A stretch of 64,000 bases of DNA from Patiria pectinifera (GCA_029964075.1 CM057147.1:25441513-25505512); one strand, 5' to 3'. Shown: positions 23,074 to 34,989, counted from the first letter of the stretch. Numbers and translations are program-made. The notes: generated by a model not told the origin, from the sequence alone.

Positions 23074-23897
23074 CAATAGACCTATGACGTGACGCTTTGT
23101 TACATGTGCGCTTTCCTATAGACCATTATCATGTTGCGGCCATCTTGATTTTTTCCCCATTCAAATCAACGTAACCAAAGCGAGACTGGAAGGAAAAATA
23201 GTCTGGTTCCTTTTTGCACAAAAACATTATCATTCTGTTATTGGATACAGGGAGCATGACTGAAATGGTGGCAGCATGGGAGACAGGTGGGGACAACCTC
23301 GTCCCCAGTGCTTACTTTATTTCCAACCTCATTTCCAATAGTAAGCCCTGGATAGGAAACTTTCTTCCTGTATCCTGATTCGATACCGCAATTGGCTGGT
23401 AATGAATTTTTATCGTGTACTTGGTGTTGTTATCCACAACGTGCAGTACGTGTTTTCGTGATTATTCGTCCACGCTTTCTTGAAAATACTCATTTCCTTT
23501 CCAATTTGTTCAAATCAATATGAAATGTGATACTGCATGTTGTATAGATAAGATCGTAACAGTTAATTAAGTAAATCGTGTTTTCGCAACTCACGCCATG
23601 CTCGAGCTGCGACGAATTGACTCTGTTTTTATCCCAGACACCGCATACAAACACAAACGCTAATGTAACGCACATGCAGGCACCAGACTATTCCTCATTT
23701 GCATACGTGTTCAAAAATCTTGCACATACAAATGACCCAATACCAGGGTGAGAGAGCAGGTAGTGATGGGCGCGTACTGCTCGACACCCTGGGGACGAGG
23801 TTGAGGTGGGGACGATTGGCTGGCGTCCCCACCTGTCTCCCATAGGAAAGCGCACATGTAAACAAAGCGTGACGTCAATATGTCTTATGTCTATTAT
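23074..23897. repeat. Long-TIR DNA element interrupted by a second element
   Basis: The left arm (23074-23117, resuming at 23278) and the reverse complement of the right arm (about 23810-23897) share ACGCTTTGTTACATGTGCGC (one base is inserted in the right arm), then CTTTCCTAT, then GGGAGACAGGTGGGGAC and AACCTCGTCCCCAG. In the left arm the match is broken exactly at 23118-23277 by the small element annotated separately. The left arm also lacks a ~22 bp GTCCCCACC-containing segment present in the right arm. It is non-coding; the ends are approximate. Confidence 0.8.
23118..23277 (+). repeat. Small MITE nested in the left arm of the 23074 element
   Basis: This aligns closely with the solo copy at 52031-52203. 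Shared blocks include AGACCATTATCATGTTGCGG, CCATTCAAATCAACGTAACC and TGACTGAAATGGTGGCAGC. The last ~16 bp of the right terminus seen in the solo copy are absent here, so this copy lacks the outer part of one inverted repeat. Confidence 0.85.
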
Positions 23898-23922
23898 AGG
23901 CCACAGGAATTCCTATGCAAAG

Positions 23923-24105
23923 CAAGCGTCTATTTGTTAAGATTGGGCGATTAATGCAAAACAAGACTGCGTCTTGACCACATTCTGACCATTATGCGGG
24001 CGCCTTCTTCCGGGTTCTTCGGTAACCCGTAGCTGTATTACAAAAACACGGCAGCCAATTGACCAATCAACAGCTTAGGCTGAATTTCTGCCGGAAATGA
24101 CTTCA
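23923..24105 (-). repeat. ~180 bp repeat, inverted copy (pair with 33594-33800)
   Basis: The reverse complement aligns with 33594-33800 over most of its length. Shared blocks include GCAGAAATTC, CTGTTGATTGGTCAAT, GGGTTACCGAAGA, AATGGTCAGAAT and AGACGCTTGC. It sits about 25 bp from the right end of the 23074 element, giving three repeat families in about 1 kb. Boundaries are approximate. Confidence 0.75.
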
Positions 24106-26981
24106 ATAGTCAAAGTCGACCCCAATAGGCTGGCGCGCGGGATCGCGTAAAATGCATGCTCACATAGGCCTAGTTTTATCAGACGTTGTTGCGGAGCTTG
24201 CGGGCTCCGTTGAACAATGAATGATACCCAGACTAAAGAAATGCCTTGGTTTGATGACAAAAATATTGAAGATTTCCGACTATTTGCGCAAAACTGAGGC
24301 TGACTTCGCGAGAGGGCGCCCCCTCATTACAGAAGCCAAAATGGCGAAACAAGTATGGCAGGATTAACAACATGCTGAAATGACCCACTTCTCTATTTTC
24401 CAATTTCTTAAACGAGCAGAGTAAAACAACAGACCTAAAGGAATATTCCAACTTCTGTACTGCAAATGAGGTTTTGATCTCACACATCCTTTCCTTCGTG
24501 GGGCTCCTTAAATTGTGACATTGCATGATGTGCCACTTCATGTTTTGTACCGGATATGACATTAATGTGATAGCACCATGACACACCATCAGAAGAACCT
24601 CGCATTAACCTGTTGTCAAACATTGGCCAGATAAATACACATTTTTAGTGTTTATTTATTAATGTTTGCTTTCTTTACCTACTTTTCTGAATAACTTTCA
24701 AATTTTCAACTGAACCACAAAGGGAAACTGACTAGGTGCATTGTAATAATTTGCGTACAAATTAAGTTTGATTTGTTTGAACAACCAATGTGCTTGAACG
24801 AATATGCGACCGGAGCAAAATGAAAAAAAAAGAAATAACTCAAAATCATTTCGAAAACTCACATTTTTCATTTAATTTCATTTACTTGCATGAGAAACAA
24901 CGGCAATTGTTTGGGCTTATTGTGTAAAAAGCGTTGGATAACCATGTTCAAAGACTATCATCAAAACGTAACGAAACGTTCACATCACCTCTTCAAGACT
25001 CATTTTGGATTAAGGGGAAATGAGGTGCGAATGTACCTGAACTCTCGCACGTAACGACACTTCATGACTGCAGTCACTAAGGGATTAGCGAGTCTGGTTT
25101 CTGCCTCCCTCCCCCTGTCATCCCTTCACATCGCACCGTGACTCAGCACCAGCCCTGATTGGGGCCGTCACGGCTTTTCTACCTTCATTAAAATCTCTCG
25201 TCTTCCCTGGCCCTATACACTCTACCCCGTGCCGGCGCGAAGATCCCCCTTCATTAACACCCCTGATCCGCACTTCACACGCTCTTGTCAAAGCATTTCG
25301 CCTCTCACAGGATGTCCTCACTCTGTCTGGATGGATGAACGTGTAAATTGGGTCCTTTATTTTGTGTCCTCAAAACTTCAACCAGTTTCTTGCCAGGGGC
25401 TTTTTGGCGTGAGGTAGTTGATCTGCTTTAGAATATCAATCTCATCCGGCTGACATTAGAAATAAGCCCGAAGCAGAAAGTGACAAACCAGGAAGTTAAT
25501 GAAAACTATTGACACGTCTCTTACATCTCAGTCACTCTTTTCTACCTCTAAAAACTCGTGCCAGATCAGTTACAAACTGTTAATGGTATAAACTATACGT
25601 ATAGGCAGTAATTACTACAAGCATACACAGTACCAATTTAAGATTATTTTCGTTTATTTTACTACGGATGATATTTTTCATTGGTAAAATAAGTGTTACA
25701 TAAACCTTGACCCTACCATAATCCTGATCTTCATCTGTCTGTCAGAAAAGAGAGAATTGCCCCATACAATGTATTTTGATTTCCACACAGTAAAGTTTCG
25801 AAACACAACTTCGAACTCCTCATTTGTATTTCTAGCGAAAACACATTGCATTTGAGGATTGTTGAGTCCCCTTCTCCCACAATTCAAAGGCTAAAGGAAG
25901 TGGGAAATGCACCCGGCGTATCAGCACTGAGACAGGACGCCCATCAGTAAAATAGAATTGAGGATGGCGGCAGCATTGCCGACACCAAGATCAGTTAAGC
26001 TCATACATAGCACGGTAAACAGCTAAACACTAAACAAAAATGACGTGGAGTAAATTTAGTTCGACTGCACGGGTCATGAGCCCAAAACATTCTCCTAATT
26101 ATTATGGGCCGTGAAAAAGGCGCTCCATGCTGCATCAGTCTGGGATCTCGCCTCCTTGTCTCGTCTCGTGCGGGTTTTCAACTCAGAGAAAAACAGTTGA
26201 TGAGCATGTTCGCAGATGCGTTTTCGGTGGCCGCAGGGTCCCAAACACGTGTGATGTAGGCTACGTCTATCATCAGTTGCCTTTCTGGCGGCCAAACATC
26301 GCAACTTCGACCCCGCGGCTCAGCTAAAATTGTTACCAGAAATACAACGAAATAAGCTAATGTACCTATATTGGCAACGCGAGTGGCATAGCCAAAGCTT
26401 TGTGGATGGGGCTAACCTTTTGCCCTTAACAAGGAAAGCAAGATGGCGTCGCATGCCACTCATGCGCAAGAAGTCGCCGACATCCGACCTCTTAGCAATC
26501 CATTTCTTTTTTAGCAGTGTGTGCGTCACCGGTGTTGGATGTTTTGTAGGGCATGTAAACGTATTGGCCCTTTATGTAAGGCAGGCACCGATGGTGTTTG
26601 TGACAAAATAAGAATGCTTCACAATAATAAGTACGCCACATGTGCTCTTCTGAACATTTTTGCTGGGCCACCGACGAGACTAGAGTTGGTATCAAAATAA
26701 TCTGTATAGGAGTTGCAGACGTGCGCATGTGTGTCCTTTAAATGGAGCGAGAAATGGTTTCAGTGCCGCGTCTCTCCACTACCTAGCACAAACAAACATG
26801 TTCCGATGGCCCCTTTCGGGATCCTACAGATTGCTCAGCTAGCCGGATGGAAGTTAAATCAAAAATATAAAGAGGTTTTCCATTATTTCATACAAAAACA
26901 AAACGCTTAATTCTGCTTAAAACTCCATTTGCAATTTAAGCTTGACATCATGCATAAATTTGCATATGGATAATTGACTCA
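24106..26981. other. Intergenic, no gene recognised
   Basis: Open frames up to 118 codons, on either strand, lack domains. The stretch 25100-25330 is GC-richer. Nothing else could be supported. Confidence 0.35.
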
Positions 26982-27519
26982 TTAAAGGGAATGTACAACA
27001 TTTGCTTTCCTGCTGCAATTTTCAGAAATAAATGGATTTGGAGGATTAGTATGTTGTAGCAAATATTGTTAAACTGACTTGTTTCACCTTTTGGGCTTGT
27101 AGATGCTGGAAAAAACACCAAAAAAAGACACAATCGTGTTCTTGTAGTCTGGTTCCCTGACCCCACTTAAGATGAAACGGAGCAATTTACAGACTTTGAG
27201 GAATTGTAAGGTCAGAGAATCAGTCTAGCAGGCTTGTACCCCTTCACAGGTGTGTAATCAATCGCAAAGAAAATGCGGAATAACTAAATAGGAAAAATTA
27301 GGAGCAGTTTTGAAGAAAAAAATACAGTTTTCTCCAACGCTGGTCGGCCGACCAGCGTTGGAAAAATACAACTTTTCTTGAAAATGTCAGCACACCAACA
27401 GCCACGAGTTTATAGGATGCTTTAGAATGTCACTCCTATTAAACAATCCAGTAAGGTATTTCGTGATATTTTGATCATTTCGTTTTTTGATGTTTGCAAA
27501 TGTTGTATCTTCCCTTTAA
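26982..27519 (+). repeat. TTAA-flanked palindromic-core element, copy 1
   Basis: The 538 bp element is bounded by TTAA at each end. The terminal inverted repeats read TTAAAGGGAATGTACAACAT on the left and TTAAAGGGAAGATACAACAT on the reverse-complemented right. Near the centre (27341-27368) lies a perfect 28 bp palindrome with half-site CCAACGCTGGTCGG. Another inverted pair, AGTCTGGTTCCCTGACC (27147-27163) and GGTCAGAGAATCAGTCTA (about 27211-27228), sits inside the left half. The TTAA target is typical of piggyBac-type insertion, but the terminal bases are not the classical piggyBac ones. It is non-coding. Confidence 0.9.
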
Positions 27520-28689
27520 GGCCCAACACACTACACTAGCAAATAATTCATAATGACTACAATCTCACTAAATCTTAATTCTGTGTATGAAACTCCATTC
27601 ATTTTATCTACCTATCTTAAATTTGCAAGCACTTTATACATACCATTTATATTTCATACTACATAGAACCACCAGAGGTTTTTTTTTGTAAAAAAACCCC
27701 ACAGCAATCGTTGAAGCTTGTGCGGGCACTATTTTGTCTTTGCCAAAGTAAACATTTTATTTTTAAAGAAAGTGTACTCGTCACAACTTATGCCCAAGGT
27801 TCTATAATTAGGCATTTTAGTAACCCACTCTGCCAACATGCAGTTTTAAGCGCATACACTTAAAACCTAACAGCCAAAAACCAAAAACCCAACAAATTTG
27901 TGTTTCAACCCCCGCCAAACCTAAACGCCTACAAGTCTGCAGTAAATGCATAGTGAGTGTCTCAAGTTGTGTAACCTCCCATTCTGCAAAACAAAACCTT
28001 GTCGAGTATTACATTAACTCAAAAAGACACAGGCGTGAGGTTAATCAGATTAAACCAGTGCGTGTTTGTCGTCGCTTGTTGGCAGCAAAATCCTCAGCCA
28101 CTCCAAATCCCACCTATCATCGCCGTGGCAGCAACTGTCATGACGTCATCGGCCCAATTAGGGACTTGGGATTAAAGTACATTGCGCTTCCCTCCGAGTA
28201 TTGTGACGACCCGTTATTAAAGTAAAACGGTCGTGCAAACCGAAAAGGGGCCATATTTGGTAACAATTAGTCGAGATGTTAATTAAATCAATTCAGTTTG
28301 TTTGTTTGGTGTTTTGTTTCATTCCGTGTGTAAGCTTCAGGCTTCCCTGTAGAGTCACTGTGTTCAAGACATCGTCTTTATCTTCACCAATATTTTAGTA
28401 ATGTCCTTACTGTAAACATCTCGACTTTTAATAGTTATTTTTTATTTTATTTTTTAGATCGGTAGGGTTTTACCATGACGTTTTCCATCCTACCTTTCTT
28501 CTGCTACGTCACCCTTGCAGTTTTGGCCACCTAGTAATTGCGGAAAACTATGGCCGGTCGTCATACCAAAATAAAATAATAACTAACAATTTGTTTTTAA
28601 AGAAGCACAAGCCGCATTGTAAAATTACTAACTTTAACACGAAAAGATATAACAAACACCAATTAAAGATTTCCCCCTCTTATGTAGAA
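27520..28689. other. Intergenic, possible regulatory block at 28120-28230
   Basis: There is a perfect ATGACGTCAT CRE-type palindrome at about 28139-28148, followed closely by CAATTAG and GGGATTA homeodomain-like sites. No exon was seen. T-rich stretches occur at 27678-27688 and 28437-28460. Confidence 0.3.
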
Positions 28690-28815
28690 CACTGCAATAA
28701 CAGCGGTGTTAAATTTAACACCATTGATATCTGTATAGGACCATCTAGTGTTACATTTTACTGGTGTTGTATAGATACCAAATCGTGTTAAATTAACACA
28801 ATACGTTTTGCAGTG
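28690..28815. repeat. 126 bp MITE with CACTGCAA ends and GTGTTAA motifs
   Basis: The ends are CACTGCAA (28690-28697) and TTGCAGTG (28808-28815). Inside, GGTGTTAAATTTAACACC on the left is mirrored by GTGTTAATTTAACACG on the reverse-complemented right. Further GTGTTA motifs lie between. It is non-coding and no clear target-site duplication is visible. Confidence 0.75.
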
Positions 28816-31264
28816 AATGCGTAAAACTGTAAAATTAAAGGCCGGTTCATCCTTCAGGCGAAAGCCAAAGGGAAGCAAATTTCATACTTCAAAATGAAGC
28901 TTCATTGCATGTTGGCTGTGAACCTAACAATTCGTTTCGCACTGAAATTCGCGTGATGTAAGGCCGAAACCTGTTCCCGATCAGTTTTGAAGTGATCGGC
29001 GTCCATACAAAATGGTTTTTAAAGTTAATAAACAGAACAGAAGAAAACGTCTAAACCATTTTCCACATCTGACTCTTCATTTTAATGCCTTTTTGTTGGT
29101 GTATTTGTTTATATATGTGTTGCTTTTGTACATCTATTTTGATGTCAAAAACCAACTTTCCAGATGTTTGGCAACCACGCCTCTCCATTCCTTCAACAGT
29201 CTTTTGACTTCTATTGCCTTGTGACATTTCTCAGCCTATAGGAAGCTCTGACCCAACAAATTTCCCCCCAAATCCCGTCTGAGATGCGACCCGACAGCCC
29301 GAGCCGTTGCTCCACTTAATTCGCCGGGCCTAGAAGGTGTTGATCCCACTCACGGGTGTGTTGTGACAGAGCCGGCAACCGTTGTCGTGGAAACCGTTGC
29401 CGTTCATCAGAATTGGCGCGTTCTGAAGGAGTCGAGCGGGTGCCGGGATGCTCGCTGGAAGTAGAACAGAAATCGAGAGAGGGAATGGCGGACGATAAGT
29501 TGGCGATGGACGATGCCACGCTCGAGGACGAGTGTGGTGTAAAATTTCGTTTCCCGTGGAAAAAAGACCCATGGACGGTTCTGAGCATGGCTCAGAGAGG
29601 AGAACAATGATGACTGACTGATGTGTGAAGTTGTTAATTCATAAAAGGTTAAGAGGACGCGGATCTATTGGAGTCCCAATTCCAAACGACACCGGAGCAA
29701 GGCTAATCTGTAAATTTGATGTCTCCACTTACTAGGCCTATAATTTCGAAATAGACTGAACCTCTAATGTCGTTATTCAAAGCTGTTTTCGTGTGCATGT
29801 ATATTCAAACCAAGATAAATTCCTACTTACACTCAATCAAAGTGAATAAAACAAAATTTCTGATTTCCAGATTTTACACTTGGAGCGGGGAAGATCCAAG
29901 TCCAAAGAACCAGGTGTCACATCATTACTTTAGTCCTATTTCGATTGGGAAAGGATGTTCTTGGCAGTCACGTGTCATCAAGGGCATCCAATAGTGACAA
30001 ATTATGACCAGTAAACTGCATGCTCCCCCTGCTCAAATTGGGTCACATTGGCACATCACGTCACTTTACACTGCTATGGTGTTGTGGTTGCATCAAAATG
30101 ATGTCGGGCCAATACGAAGAGGCGTAACTGGTACAACGTACTCAAGACCCACAGTTGTGAGATCATGGTCTCATGATACAGGATGCATGTCCGTTCATGA
30201 ATGTTCATACGTATGGGAGAATGATGAACTGGGACACAGCTGCATGTACTGCGTGGGTGTCGGACAGTGCTTGTCTTCGCCTAAGAGCCTGTCTCCTTTA
30301 GGACTATCAATATAGGGTTTACCAACGAAGATCTAAACAGAAACTTCCAGACTATGGCTTTGTCTACTGTCATAATGAGTAGGTAAAGTAATTGTAGATG
30401 GCACAGACAATAGCTTTATACAAAAAGGTTTCGAAGTGAACTTGAACTTTTATTTCATTTTGTAGTACATGTACATTATAATTATACCAAAGTGCTGAGG
30501 GCGCTGTTGTTGGATGCCATTATCATGACTCAACAGTATTCAATTGTACCCTGCCCCATGGGTGCACTCCTGCATTAAAATTCCCATAGACACGAGTGCT
30601 AAATGCCCATACTTCAAAATTCTTTTAAGAAACTCAGAACTATCACAAATAATTAAGCTGCACAGAAAAATGATGATCAACATGTCATCTTTCATTTTCT
30701 TTTCAATTTTTGGTGGGTTGACCATTGACTTTTCGAGAAATTCTCGCCCTATACTAAGACGATCCCTATTTTCCCCAAAGCGGAACGGTAGCCATCTTGA
30801 AAAACGATCCCTCCACAACAAAGCAAAATAGCGCCACTTTCGAGCCCAATTGCATCCAAAATGCTCAGAATTGGAAGCCCCAAGTCCGGGCCAGATGTTC
30901 ATTGCCATATCTCTTCGCTTCCCCAATGTTAAGGCTCTCAAAACTCTCTAATAATTATAGAATATTTTGAGGCTATATAACTTTTATTCATGAGCTCGGC
31001 GGGTGGATTTAGGCCTATTTACCGGTGTGCACCCTTTAGTACTTTATTTTTTTAGTACAACAAACAAAAGGTCATATTCCTGGTCAAATGAGGGCGCTGT
31101 CACAATGTCATTTGGGGGTTATGATTGGACGTGTATATCTCATGTTATTGACGTAAGTTTGCACGTTGCTCAATTCAAATATTACATTTGCAATCTTTAA
31201 ATTTAGATTAAACTTCTGTAAAGAATGGGATATTTCTACCGTTTGCGTACCAAGATAATGGTTT
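28816..31264. other. Intergenic, no gene recognised
   Basis: The stretch 29320-29610 is CpG- and GC-rich and shows five overlapping open frames of 66-90 codons on both strands. It could be a promoter or an exon, but no peptide is recognisable. The remainder is AT-rich without paired repeats. Confidence 0.35.
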
Positions 31265-31864
31265 GTCTGGTTCCCAGACCAAAAAATTCTGACTATTTCT
31301 GACCACTCTTAGGTCAGGTAGCCGCCACGTTTAAAAATAAACACGATGGCCCTTTGTCAAAGCTCGGCTTCGTTTCCGGTTTGGATTTATCATTAAAACC
31401 TTTTAATCTTCCGATCATATAAAATTAAAAACCAAACCACTTGCTTCATATGATACAGTTTGATATTTTTGTACGAAAACCGTGACGTTGAGCTAGAATC
31501 TCCAAAGTCAGTGATTCAATAACAGGCGAAGCTGAAATGGAGACGAAGCTGAGTTTTGGAATACCCCTAGGCAACCGTCGTCTGATTCAAATAGTAGGCC
31601 TACATGACGCACAGCAAAGGTCGCCCCTCGTACGATCCGAGTGCATGCTTGATGCACTAAGTCGTTTTTCTTTCCCCACGGTTTTTGAAATGCAAGCAAT
31701 GCATATATGAATTAATTTGTTTTTGTAAAGAGTCGAAAAAATCCATTTGGTAAACTTCGGACATTTTGGGAAGTCCTCCCGTTTTTCTATTTTTAGCCGT
31801 GGCGGCTACCTGACCTAAAGATTGGTCAGAAATAGTCATGAATATTTTGGTCTGGGAACCAGAC
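31265..31864. repeat. 600 bp DNA element with ~75 bp terminal inverted repeats
   Basis: The left end GTCTGGTTCCCAGACC and the reverse complement of the right end are identical over that stretch. The match continues with a three-base gap through GACTATTTCTGACCA, TTAGGTCAGGTAGCCGCCAC and TAAAAATA. The interior carries no recognised coding sequence. The right side is followed by TA; the left side is preceded by TT, so the target-site duplication is unclear. Confidence 0.87.
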
Positions 31865-32379
31865 TAGATATTGGCGTCCTTTAATACGGCGCCCTCATTC
31901 GCTCAAGAATGAGGCCTATTACTACAGAGCCAATTCCTACGGATTTGAATAAAGCAATGCAACTTAGCCACTCTACACATTACATTACACACTACACACG
32001 ATACCACATATTGACAGGTTGCTCCCAAAGTTATAAAATTTAACACTCGCTGCGGATTCACAAAATATAATTATTATACAGTCCGTTCCCGGCATTGACC
32101 TTCATAATTTAAACGGGAAATTATTGCACTTCAGACCCATACATGTTTTTATTGCAATTGTTCTGTACTCTGACAGAACCAGCACTCTATACTACCAACA
32201 GGATAGCAGTTCTTTTAGAATGATTTCTGAGATTACCATTGACGCTCAGCCATTACCAGTAACCTAAATTCTGTAAAATGGGTAACAAATCCCTGACAAA
32301 ATTGGGTGGAACCATCCTTCTGGGGTGAATCAAAAGGCCAATGACAGATTACTGGAGTGCGAGAGAGCATCGACCTGTC

Positions 32380-32398
32380 TGACGTCATCGTGACGTCA
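32380..32398. promoter_or_regulatory. Two full CREB/ATF-type palindromes in tandem
   Basis: Exact TGACGTCA octamers lie at 32380-32387 and 32391-32398, 11 bp apart centre to centre and so on about the same helical face. The octamer is the full cAMP-response element. Function is an inference; no adjacent gene is recognised. Confidence 0.4.
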
Positions 32399-32685
32399 TT
32401 ATGACAACCCAATCCTGAGTAGAATGCCTTCCACACCATGAAGTTATCTCATGCCTTAGACAGCGACTTCCTGCAGACAAAAATAAGAAAACAAACTCTC
32501 AGTTTAATAACTTGATACAAAATTGAACGCAACTTTGGACTCCGGGGACTTCTGTTAAGCTTTAAGCTTTATAGTTCATTTGGAACAAACTAGGGGAAAA
32601 ACAACTAAAACTATACTCTTGCGTTGTCGTTCCAGTTGTCGGTATTCTGGCATACTTCATTTCAGGATGTCGATTAGTCGACATG

Positions 32686-32715
32686 GTCGACATCATGCAA
32701 GAGTATGATGTCGAC
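32686..32715. repeat. Small hairpin with GTCGACATCAT arms
   Basis: The arms GTCGACATCAT (32686-32696) and ATGATGTCGAC (32705-32715) are perfectly complementary with an 8 nt spacer. Another GTCGAC hexamer lies just upstream at about 32677-32682. Its role is unknown. Confidence 0.5.
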
Positions 32716-33593
32716 AGCCTTAGACCAATGGAAAAACATTAAACCCTCGGATACCGGCTTCGTAAAATACCTCCTGTTTATTTTTCAGTTTTTATTTTGA
32801 TGTAGTCAAACGGATCTAAATTGTCACATAAGATGTGTGGAAAAATATGTCTACACTTTTTTTTCATTTTGAACACTGTATCTGAACTACGTCAAGACAT
32901 TTCCCTTTTAATCTGTTGTTTTGCATTTCCTTTTGACCTGTCAATTTTGGTTGACCCAGAAATCAAAGTACACTGTGTCAACGGCGTTGGTCGACTGCGC
33001 GCATGCAGCGCGCGCTGTGCGCATCGACGCGTGACGCGCAGTCAGCGCGAACAGAAGGCATATTTGGCCGCACTATCCCCATCAACCTCATTTCATCTCC
33101 TTTGATTCTATAAAGGTCTCATCAGTGAATGGCAAGGCGTATCATCGTCAAGGTGTCCCAGGCAGCAAGCCCCTGGCTTCATCCATCCTCGCAACAAGGT
33201 GTGACAGGCCCACTGGTGCGGAACCAATCCCGCCACCGACCTTGCGTGAAGTCTCCGGAATGATTTTCACAGACCGGATTTCCTTTTAAAGCCTTTCGAG
33301 AATTCTTGAGGTTTTGATATGTTACTTGCAGATTCGTTTTCGGGCAGATTCCACATTGTATGATGCGTTTATAATTTAACCCACTATAGTGTTGCTCTTG
33401 CTATTGTCAATTTGTTCCCGATGTTGATGTTGCTTCTGATACCAAATTTGGGCCGGGCCCAAATGTGGTAGGCCCCATGCGACACAGAAGACTTTTTGCC
33501 TGTGCAGTCTGAGTATCATCCGTTGTTTCGGAGTCAGCACGCTTCACAACAACGTCTGATATAAACTATATGTGCATGCAAATTTAATAAATT

Positions 33594-33800
33594 GTGACCT
33601 CATTTCGAGCAGAAATTCTGCCTAAACTGTTGATTGGTCAATTTGCTGCCATGTTTTTTTTTTATAATACAACAACGGGTTACCGAAGACCACTAAGACC
33701 TGATAGTAGGCGCCTGCTGAATGGTCAGAATCTGAAGGTCAAGATGTACTCGTGTTTTTAATAATCTGCAAGCATACCAAAGACGCTTGCTGTGCAAGCG
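33594..33800 (+). repeat. ~200 bp repeat (pair with 23923-24105 in inverse orientation)
   Basis: This aligns with the reverse complement of 23923-24105. Its right end forms a hairpin, GACGCTTGC-TGT-GCAAGCGTC (33782-33802). It is non-coding and the boundaries are approximate. Confidence 0.72.
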
Positions 33801-34989
33801 TCCATTTTACAGACTTATCTCTGTAATATATGACTTGTTACATGTCAAGACATTTAACAACCATTAAGAGTTTCTTTAAAGTTGACAAATTATGATTGAA
33901 AACTATTGCCTGTATTGACATATCCATGTGTGCAAAAATATGTTTTCTTGTATGTGATATTCGACAACACACTAATTTTCATTCATTCACTTTATGTCAA
34001 CGACGAGTTTTGGCTTTTCAATATAAAAATAAACAACATAAATTATAAGCATGTTATACAGTAATACAAAGGGTAGAATTTTGATCATGCTTAGCAGATA
34101 ATTTGCCCGTGATTCATTCGGTTTGATGCAAGTCGATCCGACTGACCCTCTCAAGCCGACAGTTTGTCCAATTAGTAGTAGACTGAGGTTGAGGATCTGT
34201 ATCTTGTCCCATTATATAAAAAAGTACACGTCTGCGCAACCGTCCATGCAATTCCTTTAGTGTCATATTATTAGTGTTCATTGTTGCGTGTGGCGTTTTG
34301 GTTACAAATGCAGTTGGCTCATTCCTACAAAAAAACAAATTTCGTTCACGCATAGAGCCAAGGCAGATGTAGCTACCAATCCGACACGTGACCGTGCACA
34401 TGTCTCCGCCCAAAAAGATACATCGGTATGAAGAGAACTTTAATGGTAGCCGAAATGACGAGTGGTTAGGTTTATTGTCCACAGTTCTCATGGTCCTAGT
34501 TCTGGTTCGAGTTTCCGTGGTGTCCTTTTCTTTTGGTATTCAACGCTTGCGTTCAGTCACTTACTATACGAGATTTAATTTCCCGTTGTAAATTAACACA
34601 GTAACAAGAACTCTACAGTTGGGACTGTCCGCGATGTCCAGGTTGGCATCTTCGTAAAGGTACGGGGCTCCTCCGTCCCTTTCATGGTGCTTGGCCTTCT
34701 GGTTAAATGGATCGACAGAGAATGAGGTGTGGTGGGCCGAGTCCTTCTCATACTTGGTGCAATGAGTTCCGTTTTGGTTGAATCAATTATTCGTGTCCGG
34801 CCGTACACCTTGTTATGGACACCTGCGGGGCCGTATGAAGGCTGTAGGAGGCCCTGGGCCCAATTAAGGATTTATGGAATTTGGGAGGTCAACCTAAATA
34901 TCATGAAACTGAATATTGGAAAACTTAATGTAACTTCAATAACGCTTTGTAGGGCAACCTTGTGAATATTTTTAAAGTCATTAAATTTA
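33801..34989. other. Intergenic, nothing recognised
   Basis: The 125-codon minus-strand frame at 34114-34491 has no recognisable domain. A GGCCCTGGGCCCAATTAAGG-type motif near 34850 resembles ends of common G/C-rich transposons, but no partner end was found. Confidence 0.35.

Larger units (their letters stand above)
31865..33593. other. Intergenic, no gene recognised
   Basis: This contains the paired CRE-like sites and the GTCGAC hairpin listed separately, and a GCGC-rich segment at about 32996-33050 with short inverted repeats. The open frames show no domain. Confidence 0.35.

Noticed and set aside
26982..27519. Firm piggyBac assignment
   Set aside because: TTAA flanks fit, but the terminal bases AGGGAA are not the classical piggyBac end, and no transposase was seen.
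33782..33802. Hairpin considered as a transcription terminator
   Set aside because: Eukaryotic context, no adjacent gene; it is the edge of a dispersed repeat.
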